From positions 32,259-96,258 of the forward strand of contig CAJYOI010000020.1 in assembly GCA_913776045.1 (NCBI GenBank): DNA of 64,000 nucleotides, read 5' to 3'. Below, in pieces: positions 28,627 through 39,109 of this stretch (position 1 is the stretch's first letter; every line of letters begins with the position of its first letter). The position numbers were made by a program, and so were the translations under genes. The stretch comes from an uncultured Sphingomonas sp. Its GTDB lineage: Bacteria > Pseudomonadota > Alphaproteobacteria > Sphingomonadales > Sphingomonadaceae. The notes below the pieces were generated by a model. The model saw nothing but the letters and a program-made list of their open reading frames with translations. It was not told the origin of the DNA and ran no database searches.

Positions 28627-29367
28627 ATGAGATTGGCATTGGGTTGGGCGCTCGGCGCGACGGCGCTGACGATCGCTACGGCCGCGACCGCGGGCGGGCC
28701 GGCGTTGACCGGATTCCAGGCCTTCGCCGCGCGCGGAGAGCTGCTGGAGGTGCGCAAGCCGCTGTTCATGGACGGCAAGCTGCGCGTCGGTTCGGCGGTC
28801 GGCATGGTGAAGCGGCGCGCGCAGGGGCGGACGCAGACCATCGGCGATGGTTCGGTCGCGTTCAGCGAAACCCGGCGCTTCGGCCGCACGACGTTCGAGG
28901 TGACAGGTGCCGAGGTCGGCGGCAAGCTGTCGGGCGTGTGCGGCTACGACCGGTCGGAGGCGGGCGTCGCCTATGGCCAGGCTACGATCAGCCAACCGGT
29001 CGATGCCTTGCGGATGCGCTGCGATTTCCAGCGCGACGGCAAGCCGATCGGTCACTTGCTGCTCGGCGCGCCGCTCGATCCGCCGCGGCGCTTCCAGCCG
29101 ACCGCGCGCCGCGGCGAAGTCGTGGTCGGCGAGACGCGCCTCGCACTGCGGTCGGCGCATGAAATGGGGAAGGGCGGCGTCGCGACGGCCGACCCGATCG
29201 GCTATTGGCTCGACGATGCGCAGGGGCTGCCGGTCGCGGCGGTCGACACCAACGGACTAACCCGCGTCCGCCTGGCGCTGCCGCGTGATCCGGCGCAGCG
29301 CGACGCGGCACTGGTCGCGGGCATCGCGATCGCGACCTTCTGGGACCCCGGCGACACTGACGACTGA
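28627..29367 (+). CDS. Secreted hypothetical protein
   Basis: Unknown function; 246 residues from ATG 28627 (an in-frame ATG at 28609 would add six residues). The signal peptide is MRLALGWALGATALTIATAATA. The mature part starts GGPALTGFQAFAARGELLEV and is rich in beta-strand pattern, with only two cysteines (GVCGYDRSEAG and RMRCDFQRDG), which could form one disulfide. The end is acidic (DPGDTDD). It is probably a soluble periplasmic protein. No relation to the hydroxyproline cluster is evident. Confidence 0.7.
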   Translation: MRLALGWALGATALTIATAATAGGPALTGFQAFAARGELLEVRKPLFMDGKLRVGSAVGMVKRRAQGRTQTIGDGSVAFSETRRFGRTTFEVTGAEVGGKLSGVCGYDRSEAGVAYGQATISQPVDALRMRCDFQRDGKPIGHLLLGAPLDPPRRFQPTARRGEVVVGETRLALRSAHEMGKGGVATADPIGYWLDDAQGLPVAAVDTNGLTRVRLALPRDPAQRDAALVAGIAIATFWDPGDTDD

Positions 29368-29373
29368 CGCCGG

Positions 29374-29892
29374 TCAGTAAGCCGCGTCGTCGACCATATC
29401 GAATTCGCGAACCCCGCGCCGGCGCCGCGCCGCCTCGACGCGCGTGCGCAGTTCCTCGCGGCGCGCGCGGGCGCGATGGACGTCGCGCATCACCAGCGGT
29501 TGCGCGCGCGTCGTTTCATCCGACGTGGTCAGCGTCAGCGTGCCGATGTCGGCCATCTGATTGATCAGGCTGAAATCAATCCGCACGTCCTTGACGCGGT
29601 AGAGTTCGACCTCGTCGATCGACTTGTTGATGAGGCCGCGGTGCAGGATCAGCCGGTCGGCGGTCAGTTCATACTTGGTCGAGCGATCCTCGATCCAGCG
29701 CAAGCCGACGATGACCAGCGCGACCGCGGTCAGGATCAGCGGCCACGTCGGGTTGACCGTCTCGGTCGTCCCGCTCGCCAAGACCGCACCGACGGGTCCT
29801 GCCAGGAACAGCAGCACCGTACCCCACCCGGCCAGCGTGCCCCGCAGCCACCCGCTGGTGGACGAACGGAAGATATCGATCGTCTGTGCCAT
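29374..29892 (-). CDS. PH domain (DUF304-type) membrane protein
   Basis: A 172-residue protein starting ATG 29890-29892 (MAQTIDIFRSSTSGWLRGTL). Two transmembrane helices (TLAGWGTVLLFLAGPVGAVL; PLILTAVALVIVGLRW) are followed by a bacterial PH domain: YELTADRLILHRGLINKSID, EVELYRVKDVRIDFS. The motif pattern Y-x-L-T-x-x-R-L...G and E-V-E-L-x-R-V is that of YdbS/YdbT and bPH2. The role is unknown; such proteins sit at the inner membrane. The end is Arg-rich. It is divergent from the BlaI gene. Confidence 0.85.
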   Translation of the reverse strand: MAQTIDIFRSSTSGWLRGTLAGWGTVLLFLAGPVGAVLASGTTETVNPTWPLILTAVALVIVGLRWIEDRSTKYELTADRLILHRGLINKSIDEVELYRVKDVRIDFSLINQMADIGTLTLTTSDETTRAQPLVMRDVHRARARREELRTRVEAARRRRGVREFDMVDDAAY

Positions 29893-29986
29893 CACACGGC
29901 CCTCCCGCTTCGGACCGTAAAGATGTGCCGGCGCGGCGGCAATGGGGGCAGTAAAGCAGGCCGACAATCCGGTACGAAGCCTTACG

Positions 29987-30015
29987 TTGACTCGCTACGA
30001 AGCCTATCGTAGCAA
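29987..30015 (+). promoter_or_regulatory. Promoter and operator of the BlaI-type repressor gene
   Basis: The -35 box TTGACT (29987-29992), a 17-base spacer and the -10 box TAGCAA (30010-30015) overlap a perfect inverted repeat GCTACGA-N6-TCGTAGC (29994-30013). A partial copy of the same word, TACGAAGCCTTACGT, lies at 29973-29987. The start of transcription would fall on or next to the ATG at 30022, so the mRNA is probably leaderless. A repressor on this site would block RNA polymerase; autoregulation is the simple reading. Confidence 0.7.
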
Positions 30016-30021
30016 GCTTTC

Positions 30022-30438
30022 ATGAAGCGCACGCTCACCTTCCCGAACAGCGACGTGCCGTTACCGACGGAGGCTGAACTCGAAATCCTGGGCGTCGTTT
30101 GGGAACAGGGGCGAAGCACGGTCGGCAGCGCGCATTTCGTCCTGAACGAGCGTCGACCGCGCGGGTATACCACGGTCCTCAAACTCATGCAGATCATGCT
30201 CGCCAAAGGCCTGTTCACGCGCATCGACAAGGAGCGGATGCATTTCTACCTGCCGACCGTGACCGAGGCGCAGGTGCGTGCCGCTTATGTCACCGAGATC
30301 GCCGAGCGGCTGTTCGACGGGTCACTGTTCGGCCTTGCTTCCTTCGCCTTGAGCCTGACGCCCGAGGATGAGGAGATCGACGATATTCGCGCGGTGCTCG
30401 ACGCGCATGATGATGGGGCGACGCCCCGGAAGACCTAA
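30022..30438 (+). CDS. BlaI/MecI/CopY-family repressor
   Basis: A 138-residue winged-helix repressor. LPTEAELEILGVVWEQGRST is the start of the BlaI family domain, and RRPRGYTTVLKLMQIMLAKG the recognition region (the Y-T-T-V-L motif is diagnostic), followed by the dimerisation part and an acidic tail. The start ATG 30022 adds eleven residues before the family core; a GTG at 30055 would give the short form, but the leaderless promoter fits 30022. These repressors are normally inactivated by an M56 membrane protease encoded beside them. Here the next gene, 19 bases away, instead encodes a retropepsin-like protein. Confidence 0.93.
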   Translation: MKRTLTFPNSDVPLPTEAELEILGVVWEQGRSTVGSAHFVLNERRPRGYTTVLKLMQIMLAKGLFTRIDKERMHFYLPTVTEAQVRAAYVTEIAERLFDGSLFGLASFALSLTPEDEEIDDIRAVLDAHDDGATPRKT

Positions 30439-30457
30439 AAGCAACAAGGGAAGATTT

Positions 30458-31297
30458 ATGAAGGCTTTGCTTATGCTGGGCGCGTTGCTCGGCACCCTTC
30501 CGGCTGCGTCATCGGCGCGCGACGCGCAGGTCGTCCCGCTGGCAATTCACAACGTCAAACAGTTCACGCTCGAGGCCGAGGTTGCGGGAAAGCCGCGCCG
30601 TTTCCTGTTCGATACCGGCGAGGGGATCACGATGATCAGTCCCGCGCTGGCGAAGGAGATCGGGTGCGAGCCGTGGGGCAACGTCACGGCGATCCGCATG
30701 ACGGGGGACCGGCTCGACCTGCAACGCTGCGACGACGTGCGGTTCGGCATCGGCTCGGCATCGTTCGTCGCGCCGTCGGTCATCGTCTACGACTTGGGCG
30801 AGATCGCGGGAAAGGACGAAGCCCGACTCGATGGCTCGATCGGACTTGATATCTTTGCGGGGCGCACGATCACGATCGATCTGGCCGAGCGACGAGTGAT
30901 CGTCGAGACGCCCGCCTCGGTGAAGCGTCGCTTGGTCGGCGCGGTCGAGGTGCCGCTGCGACTGGTGACGGGGGATTCCGGCGGCCTCGACGTGAACCTC
31001 GGCGTCAAGACGCCGCGCGGGCTTGCCTGGATGGAGTTGGACACGGGCAATGCGGGGCCGACGATCTTCGTTTCCGAATGGATGGCGCCGCTGTTCGGGC
31101 TCGATCCCACGACCCGCCAGCCGCAGGACGTGACCGTGCGGCTGGCGTCCGTCGATCTGCAAACGCGTGCGCGTGTCTTTCCGAAAATGATCATGGACGG
31201 CAACATCGGCATGCAATTGGTGCGCGATCGGGTCATCACGCTCGACCTGAAGTCGGGGCGCGCGTGGCTTGCGCCGGTGAAGGCAGCGAAGTCCTGA
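30458..31297 (+). CDS. Secreted double retropepsin-like aspartyl protease
   Basis: 279 residues from ATG 30458 with AAGGGAAG upstream. The signal peptide is MKALLMLGALLGTLPAASSA. It contains two retropepsin-like halves: D52-T-G in RFLFDTGEGIT with GSIGLDIF (127-134), and D195-T-G in WMELDTGNAG with a second G-N-I-G-M motif in MDGNIGMQL. Single retropepsins dimerise; two DTG motifs in one chain could form the active site internally, as in pepsin. It lies 19 bases behind the BlaI gene, so it is co-regulated. Whether it cleaves a target or only resembles a protease is not known. Confidence 0.8.
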   Translation: MKALLMLGALLGTLPAASSARDAQVVPLAIHNVKQFTLEAEVAGKPRRFLFDTGEGITMISPALAKEIGCEPWGNVTAIRMTGDRLDLQRCDDVRFGIGSASFVAPSVIVYDLGEIAGKDEARLDGSIGLDIFAGRTITIDLAERRVIVETPASVKRRLVGAVEVPLRLVTGDSGGLDVNLGVKTPRGLAWMELDTGNAGPTIFVSEWMAPLFGLDPTTRQPQDVTVRLASVDLQTRARVFPKMIMDGNIGMQLVRDRVITLDLKSGRAWLAPVKAAKS

Positions 31298-31489
31298 GCT
31301 TGTGCGCCCTTCGCCTCAGACGCCGTGCGACCGACAGCACGACCGCGTCCTCTGGTCACATGCCGTCATCCGGGCACCTGCGGCAAAGACGATCGATCTC
31401 AACGGGATGCGCGTCGGCGGTCGCCATGCTATATAAGAGTCCCTACGGAACCGGCCCTGTCGGCCGCGCTCTGGTGTCGAGGTGATGCG

Positions 31490-31957
31490 TTGACCTGGTA
31501 TGAGAAGCTGTTGCTGGTCGTGGGCATGGTGGTGTTCATGGAGGTCTTTGCCTGGGCGACGCACAAATATGTCATGCACGGCTGGGGCTGGGGTTGGCAC
31601 CGGTCGCACCACGAACCGCATGAGGGCGCGTTCGAGCGCAACGACCTGTATGCGGTGACCTTCGCGGTCATCGTGATCGGCCTGTTCGTCGCGGGCATGT
31701 GGTGGGAACCGGTGTGGTGGATGGCGCTCGGCATCACCGTCTATGGCGCGATCTACGCCTTCGTGCATGACATGCTGGTCCACCAGCGCTTCGGCATGCG
31801 CTGGGTGCCGCGCAAGGGCTATTTCAAGCGGCTGCACCAGGCGCATCGCCTGCACCATGCGGTCAAGACCAAGGAAGACGGCGTCAGCTTCGGCTTCCTG
31901 TTCGCCCCCGATCCCGTCCGACTGAAGCGCCAGCTGGCCGAACGCGCCGGGCGATGA
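31490..31957 (+). CDS. crtZ: Beta-carotene 3-hydroxylase
   Basis: A membrane di-iron hydroxylase that adds 3-OH groups to the beta-ionone rings (beta-carotene to zeaxanthin; canthaxanthin to astaxanthin). The start chosen is TTG 31490 with GAGG seven bases upstream, giving 155 residues beginning as (M)TWYEKLLLVVGMVVFMEV. The family opens in just this way and there is no ATG. The iron-binding histidine clusters are in THKYVMHG, HRSHHEPHE, VHDMLVH and HRLHHA. Four hydrophobic helices. The ketolase gene overlaps its stop (ATGA at 31954). Confidence 0.95.
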   Translation: MTWYEKLLLVVGMVVFMEVFAWATHKYVMHGWGWGWHRSHHEPHEGAFERNDLYAVTFAVIVIGLFVAGMWWEPVWWMALGITVYGAIYAFVHDMLVHQRFGMRWVPRKGYFKRLHQAHRLHHAVKTKEDGVSFGFLFAPDPVRLKRQLAERAGR

Positions 31958-32691
31958 CGCGCGCGTCGCAGCCGGCGATCACCCGGCGCGGCCTGACGCT
32001 GGCGGCGGCGATCGTCGCGGCGTGGATGGCCATCCATATCGGGGCGATCTTCTTCTGGCCGTGGGGCGTCGGCACCGCGCTGTTGGCGCCGGTGGTCGTC
32101 GTCGTGCAGGCGTGGCTCAGCACGGGGCTGTTCATCATCGCGCACGATTGCATGCACGGATCGCTCGCGCCGGGGCAGCCGCGGCTCAACCGCGTCGTCG
32201 GAACATTGTGCCTGGGCGCCTATGCCGGCCTGTCCTACGCCGCGCTGCTACCCAAGCATCACGCGCACCATGCCGCTCCGGGGACCGATAGCGACCCCGA
32301 TTTCCACGCGCCCGCGCCCCGCAGCGCACTGCCCTGGTTCGCGTCGTTCTTCCGCAACTATTACACCCACGGGCAGATCGTGCGGATCACCATCGCGGCG
32401 ATCGTTTACATGCTGCTGGGGGCGTCGCTGCTGAACATTGTCGTGTTCTGGGCGATCCCGGCGCTGCTGGCGCTGGGGCAGTTGTTCGTTTTCGGCACCT
32501 ATCTGCCGCACCGCCACGACGACCGGCCCTTCGCAGATGCGCACAACGCGCGCAGTACGATGCTCAGGCCGCTGTTCTCGCTGATGACCTGCTTCCACTT
32601 CGGGGCCTATCATCACGAACATCACCTCAGTCCCGGTACGCCGTGGTGGCGGCTGCCGGCATTGCGACGGGAGACGCTGGCAGGGCGGTAG
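31954..32691 (+). CDS. crtW: Beta-carotene 4-ketolase
   Basis: A di-iron membrane ketolase that introduces 4-keto groups (beta-carotene to canthaxanthin; zeaxanthin to astaxanthin), 245 residues, fatty-acid-hydroxylase/desaturase type. The His motifs are IIAHDCMHG, LPKHHAHHAAPGTDSDPDFH and FHFGAYHHEHHLSPGTPWW, all typical of CrtW. ATG 31954 overlaps the crtZ stop by four bases, so the two are coupled and the products are likely astaxanthin-series ketocarotenoids, if lycopene cyclase and earlier genes lie elsewhere. No other carotenoid gene is in the window. Confidence 0.95.
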   Translation: MTRASQPAITRRGLTLAAAIVAAWMAIHIGAIFFWPWGVGTALLAPVVVVVQAWLSTGLFIIAHDCMHGSLAPGQPRLNRVVGTLCLGAYAGLSYAALLPKHHAHHAAPGTDSDPDFHAPAPRSALPWFASFFRNYYTHGQIVRITIAAIVYMLLGASLLNIVVFWAIPALLALGQLFVFGTYLPHRHDDRPFADAHNARSTMLRPLFSLMTCFHFGAYHHEHHLSPGTPWWRLPALRRETLAGR

Positions 32692-32720
32692 GGGCGACCA
32701 CTGCGCTTCTCAAGCGCCGC

Positions 32721-33158
32721 TCACGGTGCCGGATCGCCCGCCCCACGCACCGCAGCTTTGGCATCCAGCTTTTGCCCGTCGGCCAGCACCAGCGTCAGGC
32801 GAGTTTCGTCGCCCGCCTTCAGCGTCGGGTCCATGTCGAACAGCATCACATGCCGTCCGCCCGGCGCAAAGGTGAGCGCCCCGTTCGCCGACACCGTGAC
32901 TTGTGTCAGCGGCGCCATCGACATCGTGCCGTGGGCACCCGCCATGCTTTCGTGCAGTTCGGCCCGCTTCGCCGCCGGGGTCTGAGCCGACACCAAAGTG
33001 ATCGCCTTGCCGCCCGCCGCCAGCGTGAAATAGGCTGCCCCCGGTCGCCCCGGCACTGCGGGCAGGCGGACCCAGGCGTATTTGACCGCGGGTCCGGCCG
33101 GCGCCGGCTGGCATGCGCTGAGCGCAACACTCACGATGGCAATGATCGGTAGCCGCAT
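32721..33158 (-). CDS. PCu(A)C copper chaperone lipoprotein
   Basis: A periplasmic Cu(I) chaperone for the cytochrome oxidase CuA site, 145 residues from ATG 33156-33158. The signal peptide ends in lipobox LSAC, with C16 as lipid site. The copper ligands keep the family spacing: H69, M81 twelve residues on, H103 and M105 (HESMAGAHGTMSMAPL then GGRHVMLFDM). Its reading frame stays open far upstream across the antisense of dnaK, but only this part has a start and a lipobox. No oxidase assembly genes are close by. Confidence 0.9.
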   Translation of the reverse strand: MRLPIIAIVSVALSACQPAPAGPAVKYAWVRLPAVPGRPGAAYFTLAAGGKAITLVSAQTPAAKRAELHESMAGAHGTMSMAPLTQVTVSANGALTFAPGGRHVMLFDMDPTLKAGDETRLTLVLADGQKLDAKAAVRGAGDPAP

Positions 33159-33212
33159 GGAACCACTCCCAATTCCAGAAAATCTCTGTGCTTTCCTAAG
33201 GGGCTGGCGGCC

Positions 33213-33240
33213 CTTGCGGCAAGGCCGACCCCACCTATAT
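33213..33240 (+). promoter_or_regulatory. Candidate heat-shock (RpoH) promoter of dnaK
   Basis: CTTG (33213-33216), an 18-base gap and CTATAT (33235-33240) match the alphaproteobacterial RpoH promoter form (CTTG... CTATAT). It lies about 90 bases before the dnaK ATG. Confidence 0.55.
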
Positions 33241-33332
33241 CGCGCCGGTAACGATTGGTTCCCGCGTCGCCTGAATTTGGGGCGGGGGAGCGTTTTCAAT
33301 GACTTGAAACCTGGGGGTACAGGCAGAAGACT

Positions 33333-35240
<1,908 letters not shown>

Positions 35241-35391
35241 GTGCTATGACTGTCCATCGTCATTCCGGCAGCGGGCCGTGTCGCGATCATGGTCGCGGGG
35301 CTGGTCCGGGTCGGGGTGACGGTGGAACAGAATCGCGATTTGGCGTGAACTTCGTGAACTTTGTGCGCGTAAACTGGGGCGGGGGCCCGTC

Positions 35392-36525
35392 ATGAGTACC
35401 GAAATCGACTATTACGAGCTGCTCGAATGCAGCCGCGATGCGAACGACGCCACGATCAAGTCGTCGTATCGCAAGCTCGCGATGAAGTACCACCCCGACA
35501 AGAACGGCGGGTGCAAGGATCATGAGGCGAAGTTCAAGGCGATCAGCGAAGCCTATGACTGCCTGAAGGACCCGCAGAAGCGTGCCGCCTACGACCGCTT
35601 CGGCCATGCCGCCTTCCAGAACGGCGGAGGCGGCCACGGTGGCAACCCGTTTGGTGGCGGCGGCGATTTCGGTGGCTTCTCCGACATCTTCGAAAGCGTG
35701 TTCGGCGAATTCATGGGCGGTGGCCGCGGCGGCGGTCGCCCGCAGCAGCGTCGCGGCGCCGACCTGCGCTACGATATGGAAATCACGCTCGAAGAGGCGT
35801 TCCACGGCAAGGACACCGAAATCACGGTGGACGTGTCGAGCGCCTGCGAGACGTGTCACGGCTCGGGCGCCTCGCCGGGCACCGGCACCCGCGACTGCCA
35901 GCTGTGCCACGGTCACGGCAAGGTGCGCTCGCAGCAGGGGCCGTTCGTCTTCGAACGCGCCTGCCCGGGCTGCAACGGCGCCGGCCAGGTCATCTCCGAC
36001 CCCTGCACCCGCTGCCGCGGCGACGGCCGCGTCGACAAGACCAAGACGCTGTCGGTCAACATCCCCGCCGGTGTCGACGAAGGCACGCGCATTCGCCTGA
36101 ACGGCGAAGGCGAAGCGGGCCAGCGCGGCGCGCCCGCGGGCGACCTCTACATCTTCCTGCACGTCAAGAAGCACGCGCTGTTCGAGCGCGAGGGCACCAC
36201 GCTCTACGCGCGCGCCCCGATCAGCTTCACGACCGCGGCGCTGGGCGGCGAGATCCAGATCCCCGGCCCCGACGGCACCCCCAACGTCATCCGCATTGCA
36301 GCCGGCACCCAATCGGGCCGCGAGGTCCGCCAGCGCGGCGCCGGCATGCCCGTCCTCCAGGGCCGCGGCCGCGGCGACCTGGTCGTGCGCATTGAGGTCG
36401 AGACGCCGACCCGCCTGTCCGCCCGTCAGCGCGAACTGCTGGAGGCCTTCCGCGAAACGGAAACGGGCGAGGAATGCCCCGAAAGCCAGGGCTTCTTCGC
36501 TAAGATCAAGGCGGCGTTGGGCTAA
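35392..36525 (+). CDS. dnaJ: Co-chaperone DnaJ (Hsp40)
   Basis: The J-protein partner of DnaK, 377 residues. The J domain carries HPD in [17 protein letters not shown] (1-70). It is followed by a Gly/Phe region [19 protein letters not shown], four zinc-finger repeats [24 protein letters not shown] and CTRCRGDG, and the C-terminal peptide-binding domain. All four CxxCxGxG-type repeats are intact (the second is CxxCHGHG). It is on the same strand as dnaK and probably co-expressed. It ends 15 bases before the convergent phytochrome gene. Confidence 0.98.
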   Translation: MSTEIDYYELLECSRDANDATIKSSYRKLAMKYHPDKNGGCKDHEAKFKAISEAYDCLKDPQKRAAYDRFGHAAFQNGGGGHGGNPFGGGGDFGGFSDIFESVFGEFMGGGRGGGRPQQRRGADLRYDMEITLEEAFHGKDTEITVDVSSACETCHGSGASPGTGTRDCQLCHGHGKVRSQQGPFVFERACPGCNGAGQVISDPCTRCRGDGRVDKTKTLSVNIPAGVDEGTRIRLNGEGEAGQRGAPAGDLYIFLHVKKHALFEREGTTLYARAPISFTTAALGGEIQIPGPDGTPNVIRIAAGTQSGREVRQRGAGMPVLQGRGRGDLVVRIEVETPTRLSARQRELLEAFRETETGEECPESQGFFAKIKAALG

Positions 36526-36540
36526 GCGCCGCCTTTCGAC

Positions 36541-39105
36541 TTACTTCAGCAGCTGTTCCAACCCCCGCCGCAGGTTTGCGGCCGTGTACGGCTTCTGCAG
36601 CACCGGCGTCTGTTCAAGCTCCGGCGGCAAGCGGAGTTGCTCGCCGTAGCCGGTGGCGAAGACGAAGGGGATACCGCGAGCGTGGAGCATTTCGGCGACC
36701 GGCAGGCTCGTTTCGCTGCCGAGGTTGACGTCGAGCACGGCCAGCGTGATCTCGTTCTCGACGATCTCGTCGAACGCAGCCGGTGTCGAGGCAGCCGTGA
36801 CGACACGGGCCGCGCCGAGCGTGGTCAGGATGTCCTCCGCATCCATCGCGATGATCAGGCTGTCCTCGACGAGCAGGACGGTGCCGGTCAGCAGCGGTCG
36901 CTGCTCCGCCACGGGCGCGTCGGGGTCGGCGATAACTGCCGGGGCTGCGGCGGCCGGATGATCGCTGTCGATCACGACATGCTGTGCGGGCACGCAGAAA
37001 TCGGCCTCAAGCCCCGTCACGACATAGCGGACCTCCGCCTTGCCGCGCAGGTCATAGGGGATCGACCGCTGGATGATCGTCGTGCCGAAGCCCTGGCGCG
37101 TCGGGGCCTGGACCGCGGGACCGCCCGTCTCACGCCACGCGATCTTCAGGTTTCCTTCGCCATCCAGCGTCCAGTCGATCCGTACTGCGCCGCTGTCGGA
37201 CAGAGCGCCGTACTTAGCCGAATTGGTCATCAATTCGTGGAAGACCAGCGCGAGCGTCGAAAAGGCCGCCGGGCGCAGCAGGATTGGCGGGCCGCTGGTC
37301 GCAACCCTCGCGGCCTTACCCGCCAGATAGGCCGACGCCTCGGTCTCGATCAGCCGCGCGAGCGGGGCGGGGGACCAATTGTCCTGCGTGATCTGGTCGT
37401 GCGCCCGCGCCAGCGCTTCGATCCGCCCTTCCAGCATCTCGACATAGTCGCGTACGCTGCCGGCGGAGCGGTTCGACTGCCGGACGAGGCCGCGGATCAG
37501 CGACAGGATGTTGCGGACGCGGTGATTGAGCTCGGCGATCAGCAGTTCCTGCCGCTCGGACGCGCGCTGGCGTTCGGCCTGCGCATCGTCGCTCAGGCGC
37601 AGCACGACCTCGATCAGCGAGGCGCGCAGCATCTCGGCGACGCGGACTTCGGCCTCGGTGAACGGCTCGGAGCGGTGACGGACTTCCTGCGTCCACGCCT
37701 CGAAGCTCTTGCGCGGGGACAGGCGGGCGCCGTTCGGGCCCCATTCGGCGGGCTTCTGCGGATTGCCGCCCCAGGTGACCGTACGGACGCGTTCCTGACG
37801 GAACAGCAGCACGTAGTCGCGCGGCGAGCGGGAGATGGGGATCGCCAGCACGCCGGCACCCGTCGCCGCATAGTCCGCCGCCGCCGGCAGGACACCCGCG
37901 AGGTGATCGGTAGCGAAGACCCGGCCCGACGCCATCGCGTTCAGCCGCCGGACGAGCGCGGGGAAGGCCGAGGTCGGCGGGGTGATGCCGCTGGAGGCGA
38001 CCTTGCCGTCGACCCAGATGCCGATGCCGTCGCACGGCACCGTCTGACTGAGCATTTCGCCCAGCCATTCAGGCCGGTCGAGCAAGGACGCGTCGCCCGC
38101 GATCGCGGCCAGCAGCCGGTCGGACGTCGCCCGGGCCGATTGCTCATACGCCGCCAGCGCCTTTCGCTCGCGCGACTCCAGCTTGAAGGCGAACATCGCG
38201 CCGAACAGCTCGGCGATCGATCGACGCTCGAAATCGGGCGTGCGCGGCCCCGCATAGTGATGGCAGGCGAACAGCCCCCACAGCCGCCCCTCGACGATGA
38301 TCGAGATCGACAGCGAGGCGGAGACGCCCATGTTGCGCAGATATTCGATGTGGATCGGCGACACCGCGCGCAGGATCGACAGCGACAGGTCGAGCGGTGC
38401 GCCGGTCTCGTCGCGCCCCGGCACGATCGGCACCGGTTCGGATGTCACGTCGGCGATGATGCGGAACGGCGTGCGCAGGTACAGCTTGCGCGCCTGCACC
38501 GGAATGTCGCTGGCCGGATAGCGCAGGTCGAGGAAGCTGCCGATCCCCGACTTCGCCGATTCCGCGACGACGATGCCGGAGCCGTCGGCATCGAATTTGT
38601 AGACCATCACCCGGTCGAACCCGGTGATGGCGCGGACCTGGCGCGCGCCTTCGCGGAAGAAGGTGGACAGTTCGGCCGTTTCGTCGAGCCGCGCCATCAT
38701 CGCGCGGATTGTGCCGGCGGGGTCGGCGGTGGGGTTGGCGGAGCTCGCCTCTCCCTCCAGCACAATTGTGCCGTCGACCATGTGGATGGCGAAGTCGAAG
38801 CGGGCGTCCTCGCCATCGCGCAGCGGCAGGCCGAACACGCGTTCGATCGCGTCGTCGCCGCGAAGCATGGTCAGGCGGTTGCGCAGGACGTGAATCGTCT
38901 CGGCCGATAGATATTCAACGAGCGGCGCGCCGAGCAGGTCGTCGGCGGCAATGCCCAGCACGTCGGCGACATTGGCCGACGCGCGCTTGACCAGCCAGTC
39001 GGGTGATACCGCGATCAGGAAACCGAAGGGCTGGATGCCGCCCAGCTCGTGGATCGGTTCCCGGTCGCAATTGGTCAGATCGACGTCGTATTCCGCTTGC
39101 GCCAA
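36541..39105 (-). CDS. Bacteriophytochrome hybrid histidine kinase (PAS-GAF-PHY-HWE-REC)
   Basis: A red/far-red light sensor kinase of 854 residues. The biliverdin-binding cysteine is C13 in LTNCDREPIHELGGIQPFG (PAS), the chromophore pocket motif PASDIP is in FLDLRYPASDIPVQARKLYL (GAF), and the PHY domain runs to about 500. A HisKA_2/HWE kinase has H528 in AELNHRVRNILSLIRGL, the N-box FHELMTNSAKYGAL and WRETGGP. A receiver domain at the C-terminus has D792 in LAVLDVNLGSE, so the kinase can phosphorylate its own receiver. bphO (heme oxygenase) ends four bases before its start, so biliverdin and apoprotein are made together. Confidence 0.94.
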   Translation of the reverse strand: MAQAEYDVDLTNCDREPIHELGGIQPFGFLIAVSPDWLVKRASANVADVLGIAADDLLGAPLVEYLSAETIHVLRNRLTMLRGDDAIERVFGLPLRDGEDARFDFAIHMVDGTIVLEGEASSANPTADPAGTIRAMMARLDETAELSTFFREGARQVRAITGFDRVMVYKFDADGSGIVVAESAKSGIGSFLDLRYPASDIPVQARKLYLRTPFRIIADVTSEPVPIVPGRDETGAPLDLSLSILRAVSPIHIEYLRNMGVSASLSISIIVEGRLWGLFACHHYAGPRTPDFERRSIAELFGAMFAFKLESRERKALAAYEQSARATSDRLLAAIAGDASLLDRPEWLGEMLSQTVPCDGIGIWVDGKVASSGITPPTSAFPALVRRLNAMASGRVFATDHLAGVLPAAADYAATGAGVLAIPISRSPRDYVLLFRQERVRTVTWGGNPQKPAEWGPNGARLSPRKSFEAWTQEVRHRSEPFTEAEVRVAEMLRASLIEVVLRLSDDAQAERQRASERQELLIAELNHRVRNILSLIRGLVRQSNRSAGSVRDYVEMLEGRIEALARAHDQITQDNWSPAPLARLIETEASAYLAGKAARVATSGPPILLRPAAFSTLALVFHELMTNSAKYGALSDSGAVRIDWTLDGEGNLKIAWRETGGPAVQAPTRQGFGTTIIQRSIPYDLRGKAEVRYVVTGLEADFCVPAQHVVIDSDHPAAAAPAVIADPDAPVAEQRPLLTGTVLLVEDSLIIAMDAEDILTTLGAARVVTAASTPAAFDEIVENEITLAVLDVNLGSETSLPVAEMLHARGIPFVFATGYGEQLRLPPELEQTPVLQKPYTAANLRRGLEQLLK

Positions 39106-39109
39106 CTAC

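Noticed and set aside
36637-38910. Long plus-strand frame opposite the phytochrome gene.
   Set aside because: The minus-strand phytochrome reads with all expected motifs; the plus frame is Arg/Asp-rich antisense.
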